Positions 1-6,429 of a stretch of 9,745 bases of DNA are shown here, piece by piece. The stretch spans positions 1 to 9,745 of the forward strand of contig JAUVQN010000041.1 in the NCBI GenBank assembly GCA_030598125.1, written 5' to 3'. The translations under genes were made by a program, and so were the position numbers. Position 1 is the first letter of the stretch. Every line of letters starts with the position of its first letter. The DNA comes from Coriobacteriia bacterium. Its GTDB lineage: Bacteria; Actinomycetota; Coriobacteriia; Anaerosomatales; JAUVQN01. The notes beneath the pieces are model-generated. The model worked only from the letters and a program-made list of their open reading frames with translations. It was not told the origin of the DNA and did not search any database.

Positions 1-795
1 CGATACGCCGGGATCCGCGGTCAGGACCTCGACACTCTCCGCGAAGGTCAGACCCGACTCCGAGACGGCCACGAGAACGATCTCGTGCTGCCGATCGTCG
101 AGCGGATCGGAGGGGACGAGGTCCGTCTCGACGACGAGCACGCGCTCCCCGTCGGCGCTCGTCTCCATCGAGAAGCCCTGGATGCGCGAGTACCAATCTT
201 CCTCGATCGGCCCGCCGCCGGGAGGTCCGTACGTCTCCTCGAGCCAGTCCGGCAGCTCTTCCACGCTCGCTGGCGGCGGCGGGAGCTCGGCTCGCTCACG
301 TGGCTCCCCGACTCCTGTCCCGGCGACGAACCCTTCGTCGGACCAGGCTTCCATGTAGGCGTCGAGCTCCACGCCGTCGCGATGCACCGCGTCGAAGAGA
401 TCCTCGTGCATCGCGTTCACGTCGGCCCAGCCGCCGACGAACTGCACCTCGACGACGGTGCCGCCGAGCTTCTCGGTCGCGCGCACACTCATGATGGAGC
501 GGTACCACTCCGTCTCGCCGTAGTACTCCCCGAGGTAGCCCATGAGATCGTCGGCGGAGGTGATCACGACATCCACCTCGCTCCGGGCGACAGAGCCGGA
601 CGAGACCTCGTCGGACATCAGCCAGGCCAGACTCCCGATGCCGAGCGCGAGCGCGACGCAGCAGAGGCTCGCGAGGAAGAGAGAGACGACGACGACCCAG
701 ACGGCCATGTTCGTCCGGGCCGCCTGGAGCTCCCTGTCCCCTATGCGGGACTCGGACTCCTGCGACTGCCCCTGCGCAGGGATGTTCGGGTCCAT
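1..795 (-). CDS. Single-span membrane protein of unknown function (3' end cut by window)
   Basis: I do not recognise this protein. The minus-strand frame is open for 265 codons from an ATG at 795 to base 1 and has no stop, so the C-terminus lies outside. Residues 1-29 are polar (Gln/Ser/Glu-rich). Residues about 31-60 form one strongly hydrophobic helix with a Cys-Cys pair at 45-46. The remainder is an acidic, Trp/Tyr-containing domain with a proline run (PPPP) near residue 160, most likely outside the membrane. The start is supported by a G-rich Shine-Dalgarno-like stretch (GGGGGGAGG) just upstream and a TATACT -10 element about 37 nt upstream. The gene follows the ABC permease gene on the same strand after a 114-nt gap, so it is probably transcribed separately. 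The amino-acid composition is that of a real protein, unlike the Arg/Ser-rich products of the overlapping frames. Confidence 0.75.
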   Translation of the reverse strand, partial: MDPNIPAQGQSQESESRIGDRELQAARTNMAVWVVVVSLFLASLCCVALALGIGSLAWLMSDEVSSGSVARSEVDVVITSADDLMGYLGEYYGETEWYRSIMSVRATEKLGGTVVEVQFVGGWADVNAMHEDLFDAVHRDGVELDAYMEAWSDEGFVAGTGVGEPRERAELPPPPASVEELPDWLEETYGPPGGGPIEEDWYSRIQGFSMETSADGERVLVVETDLVPSDPLDDRQHEIVLVAVSESGLTFAESVEVLTADPGVS

Positions 796-831
796 GGCCC
801 TCCCCCCGAGATCGCGAGACCGGGCCGCTCC

Positions 832-837
832 AGTATA
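832..837 (-). promoter_or_regulatory. Candidate -10 element (TATACT) for the membrane-protein gene
   Basis: On the minus strand TATACT matches the sigma-70-type -10 consensus at five of six positions and is the most AT-rich patch in the 114-nt gap between permease stop and membrane-protein start. The sequence 17-18 nt upstream is a poor -35. Expected transcription start is near 825, giving a leader of about 30 nt. I found no convincing terminator for the upstream ABC operon in this gap. Confidence 0.4.
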
Positions 838-909
838 GCGGCGCGCCCGACGAGACTCCGCCCAGACGACGGCCTCCGACGTCTCCCGACATACGCCCTC
901 CGGCGAGCG

Positions 910-1674
910 TCAGCCGACCGTTCGGCCGCCGACCCTCGTCCAGCGGCAGAGGCGCCCTTCGGCGAACTCGATCACTTCGTAGAGCAGGATCCCCAGCAGC
1001 CCCATCGCGATGATGCCGGCGAACATGTCCCCGTAGTCGATCCTGCCCCACGCGTCCATGATGTAGAACCCGAGGCCCGACGTGCCCGCCACCGTCTCGG
1101 AGATGAACAGCACGGCCACGGCCGTGCCGGCGGCGATCCTGAGCGCGGTGAACACGGCGGGCAGCGACGCGGGGACGACGACGTTGCGGTACACCTGCGC
1201 GGCGCCGGCGCCCAGCGAGCGGACGGAGAGCACGGACGCCTCCGGGATCGACTTCGCGGCGTCCCGGGCGGTCACGAGGATCTGGAAGAAGACGATGATG
1301 GCGATGAGCACGACCTTGGAGACCTCACCGGTGCCCAAGAGCACCAGCAGGACGGGAAGGAACACGATCTTCGGGATCGGATACGTCAGGAACACGAGCG
1401 GCGCGAAGACAGCGTCGGCCCTCGGCGAGCGGCCCACCATCAGACCGAGCGGCACGGCGAACAAGAGCGCGAGCCCGATGGCGACGAACACTCTCGCGGC
1501 GCTCACGGCGAACGCCTCCACCAGCCCTTCTCCAAGCGCGGAGAAGAAGTCGCCGAACGCGGCGAAGGGTCCGGGGAGCGCCGGGGAGTCGATCAGCCAC
1601 GCAAGGAGCGCCCATCCCGCGAGCAGGATGACGACGGCGACCGCGTAGCCGCCCACGCGACGCCCGCCGCTCAC
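910..1674 (-). CDS. ABC transporter permease, SsuC/TauC (NitT/TauT) family
   Basis: This is the membrane subunit of an ABC importer, 254 aa, the usual length for SsuC/TauC/ThiX-type permeases. Hydrophobic helices lie at about residues 10-28, 57-80, 89-113, 118-136, 173-195 and 215-235. A family-typical YPIPK segment is at 98-102. The cytoplasmic EAA loop that docks on the ATPase is at about 145-172, with SLGAG (153-157) and the closing VVVPASLP (165-172). The start is a GTG whose first bases overlap the TGA of the ATPase gene (GTGA), which implies translational coupling and explains the lack of a separate leader. It is the last gene of the binding protein, ATPase, permease cluster. Family assignment is firm. 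The substrate (sulfonate, taurine, pyrimidine precursor, other) cannot be told from the sequence. Confidence 0.93.
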   Translation of the reverse strand: MSGGRRVGGYAVAVVILLAGWALLAWLIDSPALPGPFAAFGDFFSALGEGLVEAFAVSAARVFVAIGLALLFAVPLGLMVGRSPRADAVFAPLVFLTYPIPKIVFLPVLLVLLGTGEVSKVVLIAIIVFFQILVTARDAAKSIPEASVLSVRSLGAGAAQVYRNVVVPASLPAVFTALRIAAGTAVAVLFISETVAGTSGLGFYIMDAWGRIDYGDMFAGIIAMGLLGILLYEVIEFAEGRLCRWTRVGGRTVG

Positions 1675-2450
1675 GGTCCCGCCCGCCTCTCCGCGAAGGC
1701 CCCTTCGGCAACGAGCACGCCCCTGAGCTCAGCGCACTTCTCGTAGAAGAACTCCGACGAGCGGTACGCCGGCTCGCCCATGCCCGGGTTGTCCACGATC
1801 GCATGGACCGTGCCTGGCCGCGGCGAGAGCACGACGACGCGCCTGCCCAGGAAGACGGCCTCCTCGATGGAGTGCGTCACCAGGAGCGACGTGAACCCGC
1901 GCTGCCGCCAGAGTTCCAGCAGCAGCCCCTGGAGACTCTCGCGCGTGAGCGCGTCGAGCGCCGAGAGCGGCTCGTCCATCAGCAGCAGGTCCGCGTCGAG
2001 TGCGAGCACCCGAGCCACCGCGATGCGCTGCCGCATGCCCCCCGAGAGCTCGCCCGGGTAGCTGCCGGCGAAGTCTGCGAGATCGACACGCTCCAGCGCC
2101 TCCGCCGTCCGGCGCGCCCGCTCGGCCGAGGGGAGCCCGCGGATCTCGAGACCGAGCGCCGCGTTGTGGTAGGCGGTCTTCCACGGGAAGAGCCCGAAGT
2201 CCTGGAGGATGAGCGCGGTGTGGAGCCGCGTGCCGGTGACGGGGCGCTCGTCGATCTCGACCTCTCCGCGCGTGGGCGCGACGAGCCCCGCGAGCGCGAC
2301 CAGGAGGGTGGACTTCCCGCAGCCCGACGGTCCGATGACGGCCACCGGCTCACCGTCGCCGAGCTCGAGATCCACTCCGCCGAGCGCCTCGATGCGCTGC
2401 TCGACGCCCTCGTAGACGACCTCGAGACCGTGTATCGCGACCCGCGCCAT
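1671..2450 (-). CDS. ABC transporter ATP-binding protein, SsuB/TauB family
   Basis: This is the cytoplasmic ATPase of the same importer, 259 aa. All nucleotide-binding motifs are intact: Walker A GPSGCGKST (40-48), Q-loop Gln83 in LILQDFGLFPW, signature LSGGMRQR (135-142), Walker B LLLMDE (155-160), D-loop SALD (163-166) and switch histidine 193 in VTHSIEEA. The LFPW after the Q-loop and the short C-terminal tail are typical of the NitT/TauT branch rather than of amino-acid or sugar importers. The ATG lies 16 nt after the stop of the binding-protein gene with only a weak G-rich ribosome binding site. The 3' end overlaps the permease gene by 4 nt. Function as an energising subunit is near certain and the cargo is not known. 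Confidence 0.95.
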   Translation of the reverse strand: MARVAIHGLEVVYEGVEQRIEALGGVDLELGDGEPVAVIGPSGCGKSTLLVALAGLVAPTRGEVEIDERPVTGTRLHTALILQDFGLFPWKTAYHNAALGLEIRGLPSAERARRTAEALERVDLADFAGSYPGELSGGMRQRIAVARVLALDADLLLMDEPLSALDALTRESLQGLLLELWRQRGFTSLLVTHSIEEAVFLGRRVVVLSPRPGTVHAIVDNPGMGEPAYRSSEFFYEKCAELRGVLVAEGAFAERRAGP

Positions 2451-2466
2451 GCCGTGGCGCCGGGGC

Positions 2467-3477
2467 CTAGGAGCCGGGTTCCCAGACGAGGTCGGCGTAG
2501 CCGAACTCCGTCTCGAGAAGGCCCTTCGCGTCCATCCACTCGAGCACCGCGGCCACCTGCTCCTCAGTCGGGAGTTGGTGCGACGGGTATGTGTTGACCG
2601 CGTACGTGTCCTTGATCGGCTCGGGGAGACGCGCGCTCTCCACGAGCGTCTCCCTCCAGGCGTCGGGGTCGCCGTTCACGATCACGACCGCTTCGTCCCA
2701 CACCTCGAGCAGCCGGCCCGTCGCCTCGGCGCCGCCGGCCTCCTCGACATACGCGTCCGACACGACGAGCACCGTCTGCGAGACGTTCTCCCCCGAGGAG
2801 TCTTCCGCCACGATCGTCGCGCCCTGGAACTCCGCGAGGCTCAGCAGCGGCTCCGGCAGCGCCGCAGCTGCGAGCTGGCCGTTCATCAAGAGGTCGAAGC
2901 GGACCGGGACCTTGTCCACCTCTTCCTTCACGAGCTGGTCTTCCGCGAGACCCTCCTCCTCGGCGAGCGCGTCCAACACGTACTCCTGGATCGTGTTCGA
3001 GGACGTCCCGATCGGCTCACCGGCGAGGTCCTCGAGCGACGTCGCCTCGGAGCCCGGGGCAGCGACGACGCCGAAACGGCCCTCTTCCGAGGTCGCACCC
3101 AACATCACGGTCGCGATCGAGACGGGTATGCCGGCGTTCTCGAGCAGCGACGCGGCGATGATGTCACCCATGTGGGCGTCGATGGCGCCGGCCGTGAGGG
3201 CCGCGTCCCGCTCCTGCGCTGAGGGGAACACCACGATCTCCACATCGAGGCCGGCCTCTTCGAAGAGGCCTTCCGACTCGGCGACCCACAGCGGAAGCGC
3301 GTCCTCGGTGGGGAGCGTACCGAAGCGGACGACGGCCGGCTCCGCGTCCTTCGCGGTCCCTTCGGTCGCAGGGGCGTCGTCGCTCTCGGGCTCGTTCGTG
3401 CACGCTGCCGGCGTGAGGCCGAGCGCGAGTGCGAGTGCGAGCGCGAGCAGCGGCAGGAAGCGGGATCGTCCTCGCAT
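2467..3477 (-). CDS. ABC transporter solute-binding lipoprotein, NMT1/SsuA-like
   Basis: This is the probable extracytoplasmic binding protein of the importer, 336 aa. I chose the ATG at 3477 over one 57 nt upstream because GAAGGAGG sits 8 nt before it and because the protein then begins directly with a signal peptide: basic MRGRSR, an Ala/Leu core (8-21), then TPAAC with Cys26 as the likely lipidated residue. The lipobox is imperfect (Pro at -3). An acidic linker (about 27-45) leads into the periplasmic-binding fold, with VVRFGTLPTEDALPLWVAES and GLFEEAGLDVEIV typical of NMT1/THI5-like and SsuA-type proteins. No CCCFC-type pyrimidine motif is seen, so thiamine-precursor uptake is not supported. 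It is the first gene of the three-gene importer, 38 nt after the acetyltransferase gene. The substrate is unknown. Confidence 0.9.
   Translation of the reverse strand: MRGRSRFLPLLALALALALGLTPAACTNEPESDDAPATEGTAKDAEPAVVRFGTLPTEDALPLWVAESEGLFEEAGLDVEIVVFPSAQERDAALTAGAIDAHMGDIIAASLLENAGIPVSIATVMLGATSEEGRFGVVAAPGSEATSLEDLAGEPIGTSSNTIQEYVLDALAEEEGLAEDQLVKEEVDKVPVRFDLLMNGQLAAAALPEPLLSLAEFQGATIVAEDSSGENVSQTVLVVSDAYVEEAGGAEATGRLLEVWDEAVVIVNGDPDAWRETLVESARLPEPIKDTYAVNTYPSHQLPTEEQVAAVLEWMDAKGLLETEFGYADLVWEPGS
3425..3448 (-). repeat. Hexanucleotide tandem repeat in the signal-peptide coding region
   Basis: Four units of GCGAGY (plus-strand reading; GCGAGT twice, then GCGAGC twice) run in tandem, with a degenerate fifth unit at 3419-3424. 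Read on the coding strand they give the alternating Ala-Leu core of the binding-protein signal peptide. The unit is six bases, so copy-number change would lengthen or shorten the hydrophobic core by two residues without shifting frame. Confidence 0.7.
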
Positions 3478-3485
3478 GTGGTGGA

Positions 3486-3493
3486 CCTCCTTC
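3486..3493 (-). promoter_or_regulatory. Strong ribosome binding site fixing the binding-protein start
   Basis: On the minus strand GAAGGAGG is followed by 8 nt and then ATG (3477). It is the best Shine-Dalgarno match in the minus-strand operon. It decides the start against the upstream in-frame ATG, and it fits the high expression expected of a binding protein relative to its ATPase and permease. Confidence 0.8.
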
Positions 3494-3515
3494 TCGGGCG
3501 CGGCCGGACGGCCGA

Positions 3516-4130
3516 TCACGCGCCGGCGACGCACGCCGGCCGCTTCAGACGGATCTCATCGCGGATGGGGATGCCGGAGAAGCCCCGTGACGCACCCCCG
3601 AGGCTGTCGGCGGCGGCTCCTATCGCGATGTCGTCCACCACGAAGCCAAGCCGCAGGTAGAAGTAGAGGGACGGGATGTCGTCGTTGGTGACGACCACCT
3701 TGATGAACGGCAAGGAGCGTTGTTCCGCGACACTCACCGCCGCCTCGACGAGTGCACGACCTACGCCGAGCCCCTGCGAATCCGGATAGACGGACAGCAG
3801 CACGATGGCGAGATCCCCGCCGTGCACCGCCAGCGAGCACAATCCCAGGAGGTCGCCGTCGTCGGTAGCGAGCAGGTTGTCCGTCGAGAGCACATCGAAA
3901 CTCGCGCCGAAGACGTCCACGTCGGTCTCACCGAGGGCTCGGTCGCAGATGTCCTCGACGGCGGAGAGATCGGAGTCCTTCGCCGGGCGGATCCCGTAGG
4001 CGACACTGCGCTCGTCAGAGACGTGCTCCGAGCACGTGATGGTGAGGCGAGCGTCGACGAGCGGCAGCTCTTCGCCACAGAGAGGGCAATGGTACTGGGG
4101 ATACGCGATGTCGAGTTCGCCGTGCGTCAC
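3516..4130 (-). CDS. GNAT-family N-acetyltransferase with N-terminal zinc-knuckle
   Basis: A 204-aa protein with two parts. Residues 14-36 form a small zinc-binding-like knuckle: HCPLC (Cys15, Cys18), then Cys33 and His36 in TCSEH. Residues about 45-170 are a GNAT acetyl-CoA-dependent acetyltransferase. Motif A is LSVYPDSQGLGVGRALV with the pyrophosphate-binding Q-G-L-G-V-G at 119-124. The C-terminal hallmark includes Asn149 and SLYFYLRLGF (154-163) with the usual Tyr158. The acceptor substrate is unknown. The start is a GTG overlapping the TGA of the galT-like gene (GTGA), so the two are translationally coupled. The next gene downstream is the binding protein of the ABC importer. The zinc ligands are conserved-looking, but metal binding is inferred. 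Confidence 0.87.
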   Translation of the reverse strand: MTHGELDIAYPQYHCPLCGEELPLVDARLTITCSEHVSDERSVAYGIRPAKDSDLSAVEDICDRALGETDVDVFGASFDVLSTDNLLATDDGDLLGLCSLAVHGGDLAIVLLSVYPDSQGLGVGRALVEAAVSVAEQRSLPFIKVVVTNDDIPSLYFYLRLGFVVDDIAIGAAADSLGGASRGFSGIPIRDEIRLKRPACVAGA

Positions 4131-5149
4131 AGGCCCGACTCTAGCCCATCCGCGACCGAGCGCAAGCTCGCGGCCGCAGCGTCCGGGTCGACCACGTTGA
4201 TGTGCGCGCCGCTCCCCATCTCGAAGGCCGCTCGCTCCGAAAGGCGAGGCACGATCGCTGCGTGCCAGTGGTACGGGAGTATCGCGATCTCGCTCACCCG
4301 GTAGGGAGCGACGTGGAACGCGATGTTGAGTGGCGGGGAGTCGAGGTGCTCGTCGAGCACGCGAGCGATGGAGACGAGGGCCTGCGCAAGGCCGTCGAGC
4401 TCCGAGTGGGGCGCATCCTCGAACGTCTCGGCGCAGCGCCTCGGCGCGAGCCTGAGTGCGTACGGCGTCGGCGCCGCCCAGGGAGACTGCACGAGCACGC
4501 CGCCGCGCTCGAGCACGGTCCGACCGTCGCGATCGTCCGTCTCGATGGCCTCGCAGAGCACGCAGCGCGAGTGCTCGGCCCAGTAGGTGGAGAAGTTGCC
4601 CATCTCGCTGATGACCGCGTCCGGGACGCGTGGCAGGGCGGCGAGCTGCGTGTGGGCGTGAGCCAGCGAGGCCCCCGCATCCCGGCCCCAGTTCCTGAAC
4701 AGCAGCGTGTGCATCACGCGACCGTCTCGCCTCCAGTACCCGAGCCGTTCGGCGAACGTGTCCACCACGAGCCGCGCATGCTCATCGGAGTAGTCGGCGA
4801 GTCCCTCCCCGTGTCTCGGCGTCTCCACGATGACCTCGTGCCCGCCGAAGCCGGTCGTCGCCCGATAGGGGGCCGGAGCATCCAGGGGCTCCGCCCCGAG
4901 CACGTCGTCGGGCGCGGACAGCGCGGGGAACTTGTTCTCGACGACGCGCGTCACCCAGAGGTCCGATCCGGGGAGCCGGCCCTCAGAGCGAGTCGGCGGT
5001 GTCATGCGCTCGTTGCCCGCACAGAGAGGGCACCCCTGCGCGTCTCCGAGATCCTCGCGCTCGAACGCGTAGTCCCTGGGACGTCCGCCCCGCTCGGGCG
5101 CGATGAGCGTCCACTCGCCCGTCACCGGGTCCTGTCTGAACTCGCTCAT
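4127..5149 (-). CDS. galT: Galactose-1-phosphate uridylyltransferase family (GalT-like HIT nucleotidyltransferase)
   Basis: A 340-aa member of the GalT branch of the HIT superfamily, which moves a nucleotidyl group between sugar phosphates through a histidine intermediate (Leloir pathway for true GalT). Visible are the N-terminal SEFRQDPVTGEWTLIAPERG, a zinc pair Cys40/Cys43 (CPLC), VENKFPALS (70-78), HEVIVETPRH (104-113), and the active-site stretch FRNWGRDAGASLAHAHTQ with H164-A-H166-T-Q168. The catalytic His is expected to be H166. A second CxxC is at 196/199 and the C-terminal YHWHAAIVPRL is also present. I use the ATG at 5149, because the longer reading from 5224 would overlap the divergent HAD gene and lacks family similarity. 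No galK or galE is nearby. Relatives in this branch include ADP-glucose phosphorylases, so the exact nucleotide and sugar are uncertain. Confidence 0.9.
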   Translation of the reverse strand: MSEFRQDPVTGEWTLIAPERGGRPRDYAFEREDLGDAQGCPLCAGNERMTPPTRSEGRLPGSDLWVTRVVENKFPALSAPDDVLGAEPLDAPAPYRATTGFGGHEVIVETPRHGEGLADYSDEHARLVVDTFAERLGYWRRDGRVMHTLLFRNWGRDAGASLAHAHTQLAALPRVPDAVISEMGNFSTYWAEHSRCVLCEAIETDDRDGRTVLERGGVLVQSPWAAPTPYALRLAPRRCAETFEDAPHSELDGLAQALVSIARVLDEHLDSPPLNIAFHVAPYRVSEIAILPYHWHAAIVPRLSERAAFEMGSGAHINVVDPDAAAASLRSVADGLESGL

Positions 5150-5192
5150 CTCATCCCCGCGCTCGCCCCCGCCGATGCTAGCATCGTAGAGC
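5150..5192. promoter_or_regulatory. Divergent promoter region between galT-like and HAD genes
   Basis: Only 43 bp separate the two start codons. Minus strand: TACGAT (complement of 5183-5188) is a TANNNT -10 candidate about 33 nt before the galT-like ATG. Plus strand: TAGCAT (5179-5184) lies 8 nt before the HAD ATG, the spacing expected for a leaderless transcript, and no Shine-Dalgarno is present. The -35 matches are weak on both strands. The two -10 candidates overlap each other and the palindrome, so transcription of the two genes may be mutually exclusive or jointly controlled. Confidence 0.4.
5173..5186. repeat. Perfect 14-bp palindrome, candidate operator
   Basis: CGATGCTAGCATCG reads identically on both strands, with no spacer. 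It lies in the middle of the divergent intergenic region and covers the plus-strand -10 candidate and part of the minus-strand one, which is where a dimeric repressor would act. Its identity as a protein binding site is inferred. A 14-bp perfect palindrome can occur by chance, but its position makes it worth testing. Confidence 0.55.
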
Positions 5193-6083
5193 ATGGACCA
5201 TCCGCTCACATCGCTCGCCGACAACCACCTCGCCCGCGAGGCGCTCTCGCGAGCCGAGGTCCTCTACACGGACCTCGACGGGACGCTGCTGGGACGAGGC
5301 GGCTCCATCCTCACGGACCTGCGCGGCGAGCCGAGCCTGACGGCCGCTGAGGCGGTGGCCGCCATCAACCGGGCAGGCCTCCCCGTCGTGATCGTCTCGG
5401 CCCGGACGGCATGCATGCTCAAGGAGATCGCCCGCATGCTGGCCTGGCAGGACTACCTTGCGGAGATGGGCGCCGTCCGCGTCTATGGGCGCGGAGCCGA
5501 GATCGTCTACGACCTCGGCGAATGGGAAGACCGCCTTACGTCCGACGGCGAGCGCCCCCACGACGTCATCGAGGATTCCGGCGTCATCGCAGCGCTCATG
5601 GAGGCCTTCCCAGGCAAGCTCGAGTACCACTCGCCGCACCACGCGGACCGCGAGGTCACGCACCTGTTGCGGGGCCTCGTCGACGACACCGCCGCGCAGG
5701 CCGTCCTCGACACGTCGCCCCTCCCGCTCACCTGGCTCGACAACGGGATGGTGAACCCCCGCTCCACCGGACTCGATTGGGTCGAGCACGTGCACGCGTA
5801 CCACGTGATGCCGCGAGGCGTCGACAAGGCGAGCGCCATCGCCGCGGATCTCTTCCGAAGGGACCTCACTCGCGAGCAGGCGGTCATGGTGGGTGACTCG
5901 CTCGCGGACCTCACGGTCCACGAGACCGTCGGCCTTACCGTGCTCGTCGCCAACGCGCTGCGATCGGACACGGTGCGCGAGCGAGCCGCCTGTATCGAGA
6001 CCGTCGTCGTCACGGACGGCGCGGCGGGCGAGGGTTGGGCCGAGCTCGCCTACGCCTGGCTGGCCGCACGCGAGGAGCGCTGA
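5193..6083 (+). CDS. HAD-superfamily hydrolase (Cof/MPGP-like sugar-phosphate phosphatase)
   Basis: A 296-aa cytosolic phosphatase-type protein. The four HAD motifs are in order: motif I YTDLDGTLL with nucleophile Asp27 and Asp29, motif II Ser69 in VVIVSART, motif III Lys212 in GVDKASA, and motif IV MVGDSLADLTV with Asp235 and Asp239 for Mg2+ binding. The large C2-type cap between motifs II and III (about 75-205) places it in HAD subfamily II, like Cof proteins, sucrose-phosphatase or mannosyl-3-phosphoglycerate phosphatase, all of which act on phosphorylated sugars or cofactors. The specific substrate cannot be read. It is divergent from the galT-like gene with a shared promoter region, which suggests a related sugar-phosphate role. 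There is no ribosome binding site before the ATG, so leaderless translation is likely. Confidence 0.9.
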   Translation: MDHPLTSLADNHLAREALSRAEVLYTDLDGTLLGRGGSILTDLRGEPSLTAAEAVAAINRAGLPVVIVSARTACMLKEIARMLAWQDYLAEMGAVRVYGRGAEIVYDLGEWEDRLTSDGERPHDVIEDSGVIAALMEAFPGKLEYHSPHHADREVTHLLRGLVDDTAAQAVLDTSPLPLTWLDNGMVNPRSTGLDWVEHVHAYHVMPRGVDKASAIAADLFRRDLTREQAVMVGDSLADLTVHETVGLTVLVANALRSDTVRERAACIETVVVTDGAAGEGWAELAYAWLAAREER

Positions 6084-6121
6084 GGAGGCCTCCCTCCGTC
6101 GGGACCTGAGCTCCCACTCGC

Positions 6122-6145
6122 ACGGGACACGCTGCCCGTTCTTTG
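6122..6145 (+). terminator. Weak candidate terminator after the HAD gene
   Basis: ACGGG (6122-6126) and CCCGT (6135-6139) can pair across an 8-nt loop and are followed by a short T-rich run (TTCTTTG). The stem is only 5 bp and the tail is short, so this is a marginal rho-independent terminator. It overlaps the -35 region of the riboswitch promoter. Confidence 0.25.
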
Positions 6146-6171
6146 CGTCTTGGCCGGTCATGGCATAGAAT
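6143..6171 (+). promoter_or_regulatory. Sigma-70-type promoter for the Mg2+ riboswitch operon
   Basis: TTGCGT (6143-6148) and TAGAAT (6166-6171) are separated by 17 nt. The -10 matches consensus at five of six positions and the -35 shares the TTG core. Transcription would start near 6178, about 33 nt before the M-box aptamer, a normal layout for a riboswitch leader. A perfect TTGACA at 6195-6200 was considered, but its -10 would fall inside the aptamer. Confidence 0.6.
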
Positions 6172-6178
6172 GCTCCCT

Positions 6179-6193
6179 GCCCGCTCAGCGGGC
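6179..6193 (+). other. Short GC-rich inverted repeat at the 5' end of the leader
   Basis: A 15-nt inverted repeat with a one-base centre (GCCCGCT, C, AGCGGGC) begins at or just after the predicted transcription start. As RNA it would form a small 5' hairpin that may protect the leader, and as DNA it could be an operator. It is not part of the M-box consensus. Function is inferred. Confidence 0.35.
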
Positions 6194-6210
6194 TTGACAA
6201 CACGAGACAG

Positions 6211-6379
6211 GCTCCATCCGTTAGGTGCGGCTCCTGCCCGAACACAGGCCACTGCCCGGAAATGTCGAGAGACGCCAATGGGTAGAACAGCCCTCGCCGG
6301 CTTAAGGCGAAGGCTAAGGTGGCTGGGTCCCCCGGGACTCTACGTCGGTCAGTGCTCAACCCCAGACGAGGGACGGAGC
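6211..6379 (+). promoter_or_regulatory. M-box (ykoK) magnesium riboswitch aptamer
   Basis: Conserved M-box blocks occur in the right order: GTTAGGTG (6220-6227), GGCTCCTG (6229-6236), ACTGCCC (6251-6257), GACGCCAATGGGT (6271-6283), GCTAAGGT (6313-6320) and CAGTGCT (6350-6356). Helix P1 closes with GCTCCATCC (6211-6219) against GGACGGAGC (6371-6379), nine positions with one A-C mismatch. A variable-arm stem is visible at 6294-6298/6306-6310. M-box RNAs fold compactly when Mg2+ is plentiful and switch off Mg2+ transporter genes, and here the next two genes are MgtE- and NRAMP-type transporters. Two long reading frames run through the RNA but look non-coding. This is a direct recognition from sequence, close to the Bacillus mgtE leader as I remember it. 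Confidence 0.95.
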
Positions 6380-6382
6380 GAT

Positions 6383-6406
6383 GCGCGGCGGACCGCTTCG
6401 CCGCGT
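6383..6406 (+). other. Accessory hairpin between aptamer and terminator
   Basis: GCGCGGCG (6383-6390) pairs with CGCCGCGT (6399-6406), seven Watson-Crick pairs plus one G-U, across an 8-nt loop. No U-tract follows, so it is probably not a terminator. It may act as a spacer or transcriptional pause between sensing and decision. Confidence 0.4.
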
Positions 6407-6429
6407 CTTGCCCACGCGTGCTCAGCTCG

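Noticed and set aside
296..1051. Minus-strand open frame of 251 codons
   Set aside because: The product is over one quarter Arg/Gly, and the frame overlaps both the permease 3' end and the membrane-protein gene, whose frame has normal composition and a TM helix.
85..1746. Long plus-strand open frame (553 codons)
   Set aside because: It is antisense to the permease and membrane-protein genes, its product is Arg/Asp/His-rich without recognisable domains, and it spans unrelated real genes. This is typical of high-GC shadow frames.
5150..5224. 25-codon N-terminal extension of the galT-like gene
   Set aside because: It would overlap the HAD start and the palindrome, and family similarity begins at the ATG at 5149.
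6084..6094. GGAGGCCTCC palindrome as terminator of the HAD gene
   Set aside because: There is no T-tract after it, and the self-complementary core leaves no loop.
6195..6221. TTGACA with TCCGTT 15 nt downstream as promoter
   Set aside because: The -10 is poor and would lie inside the M-box aptamer, leaving no complete riboswitch on the transcript.
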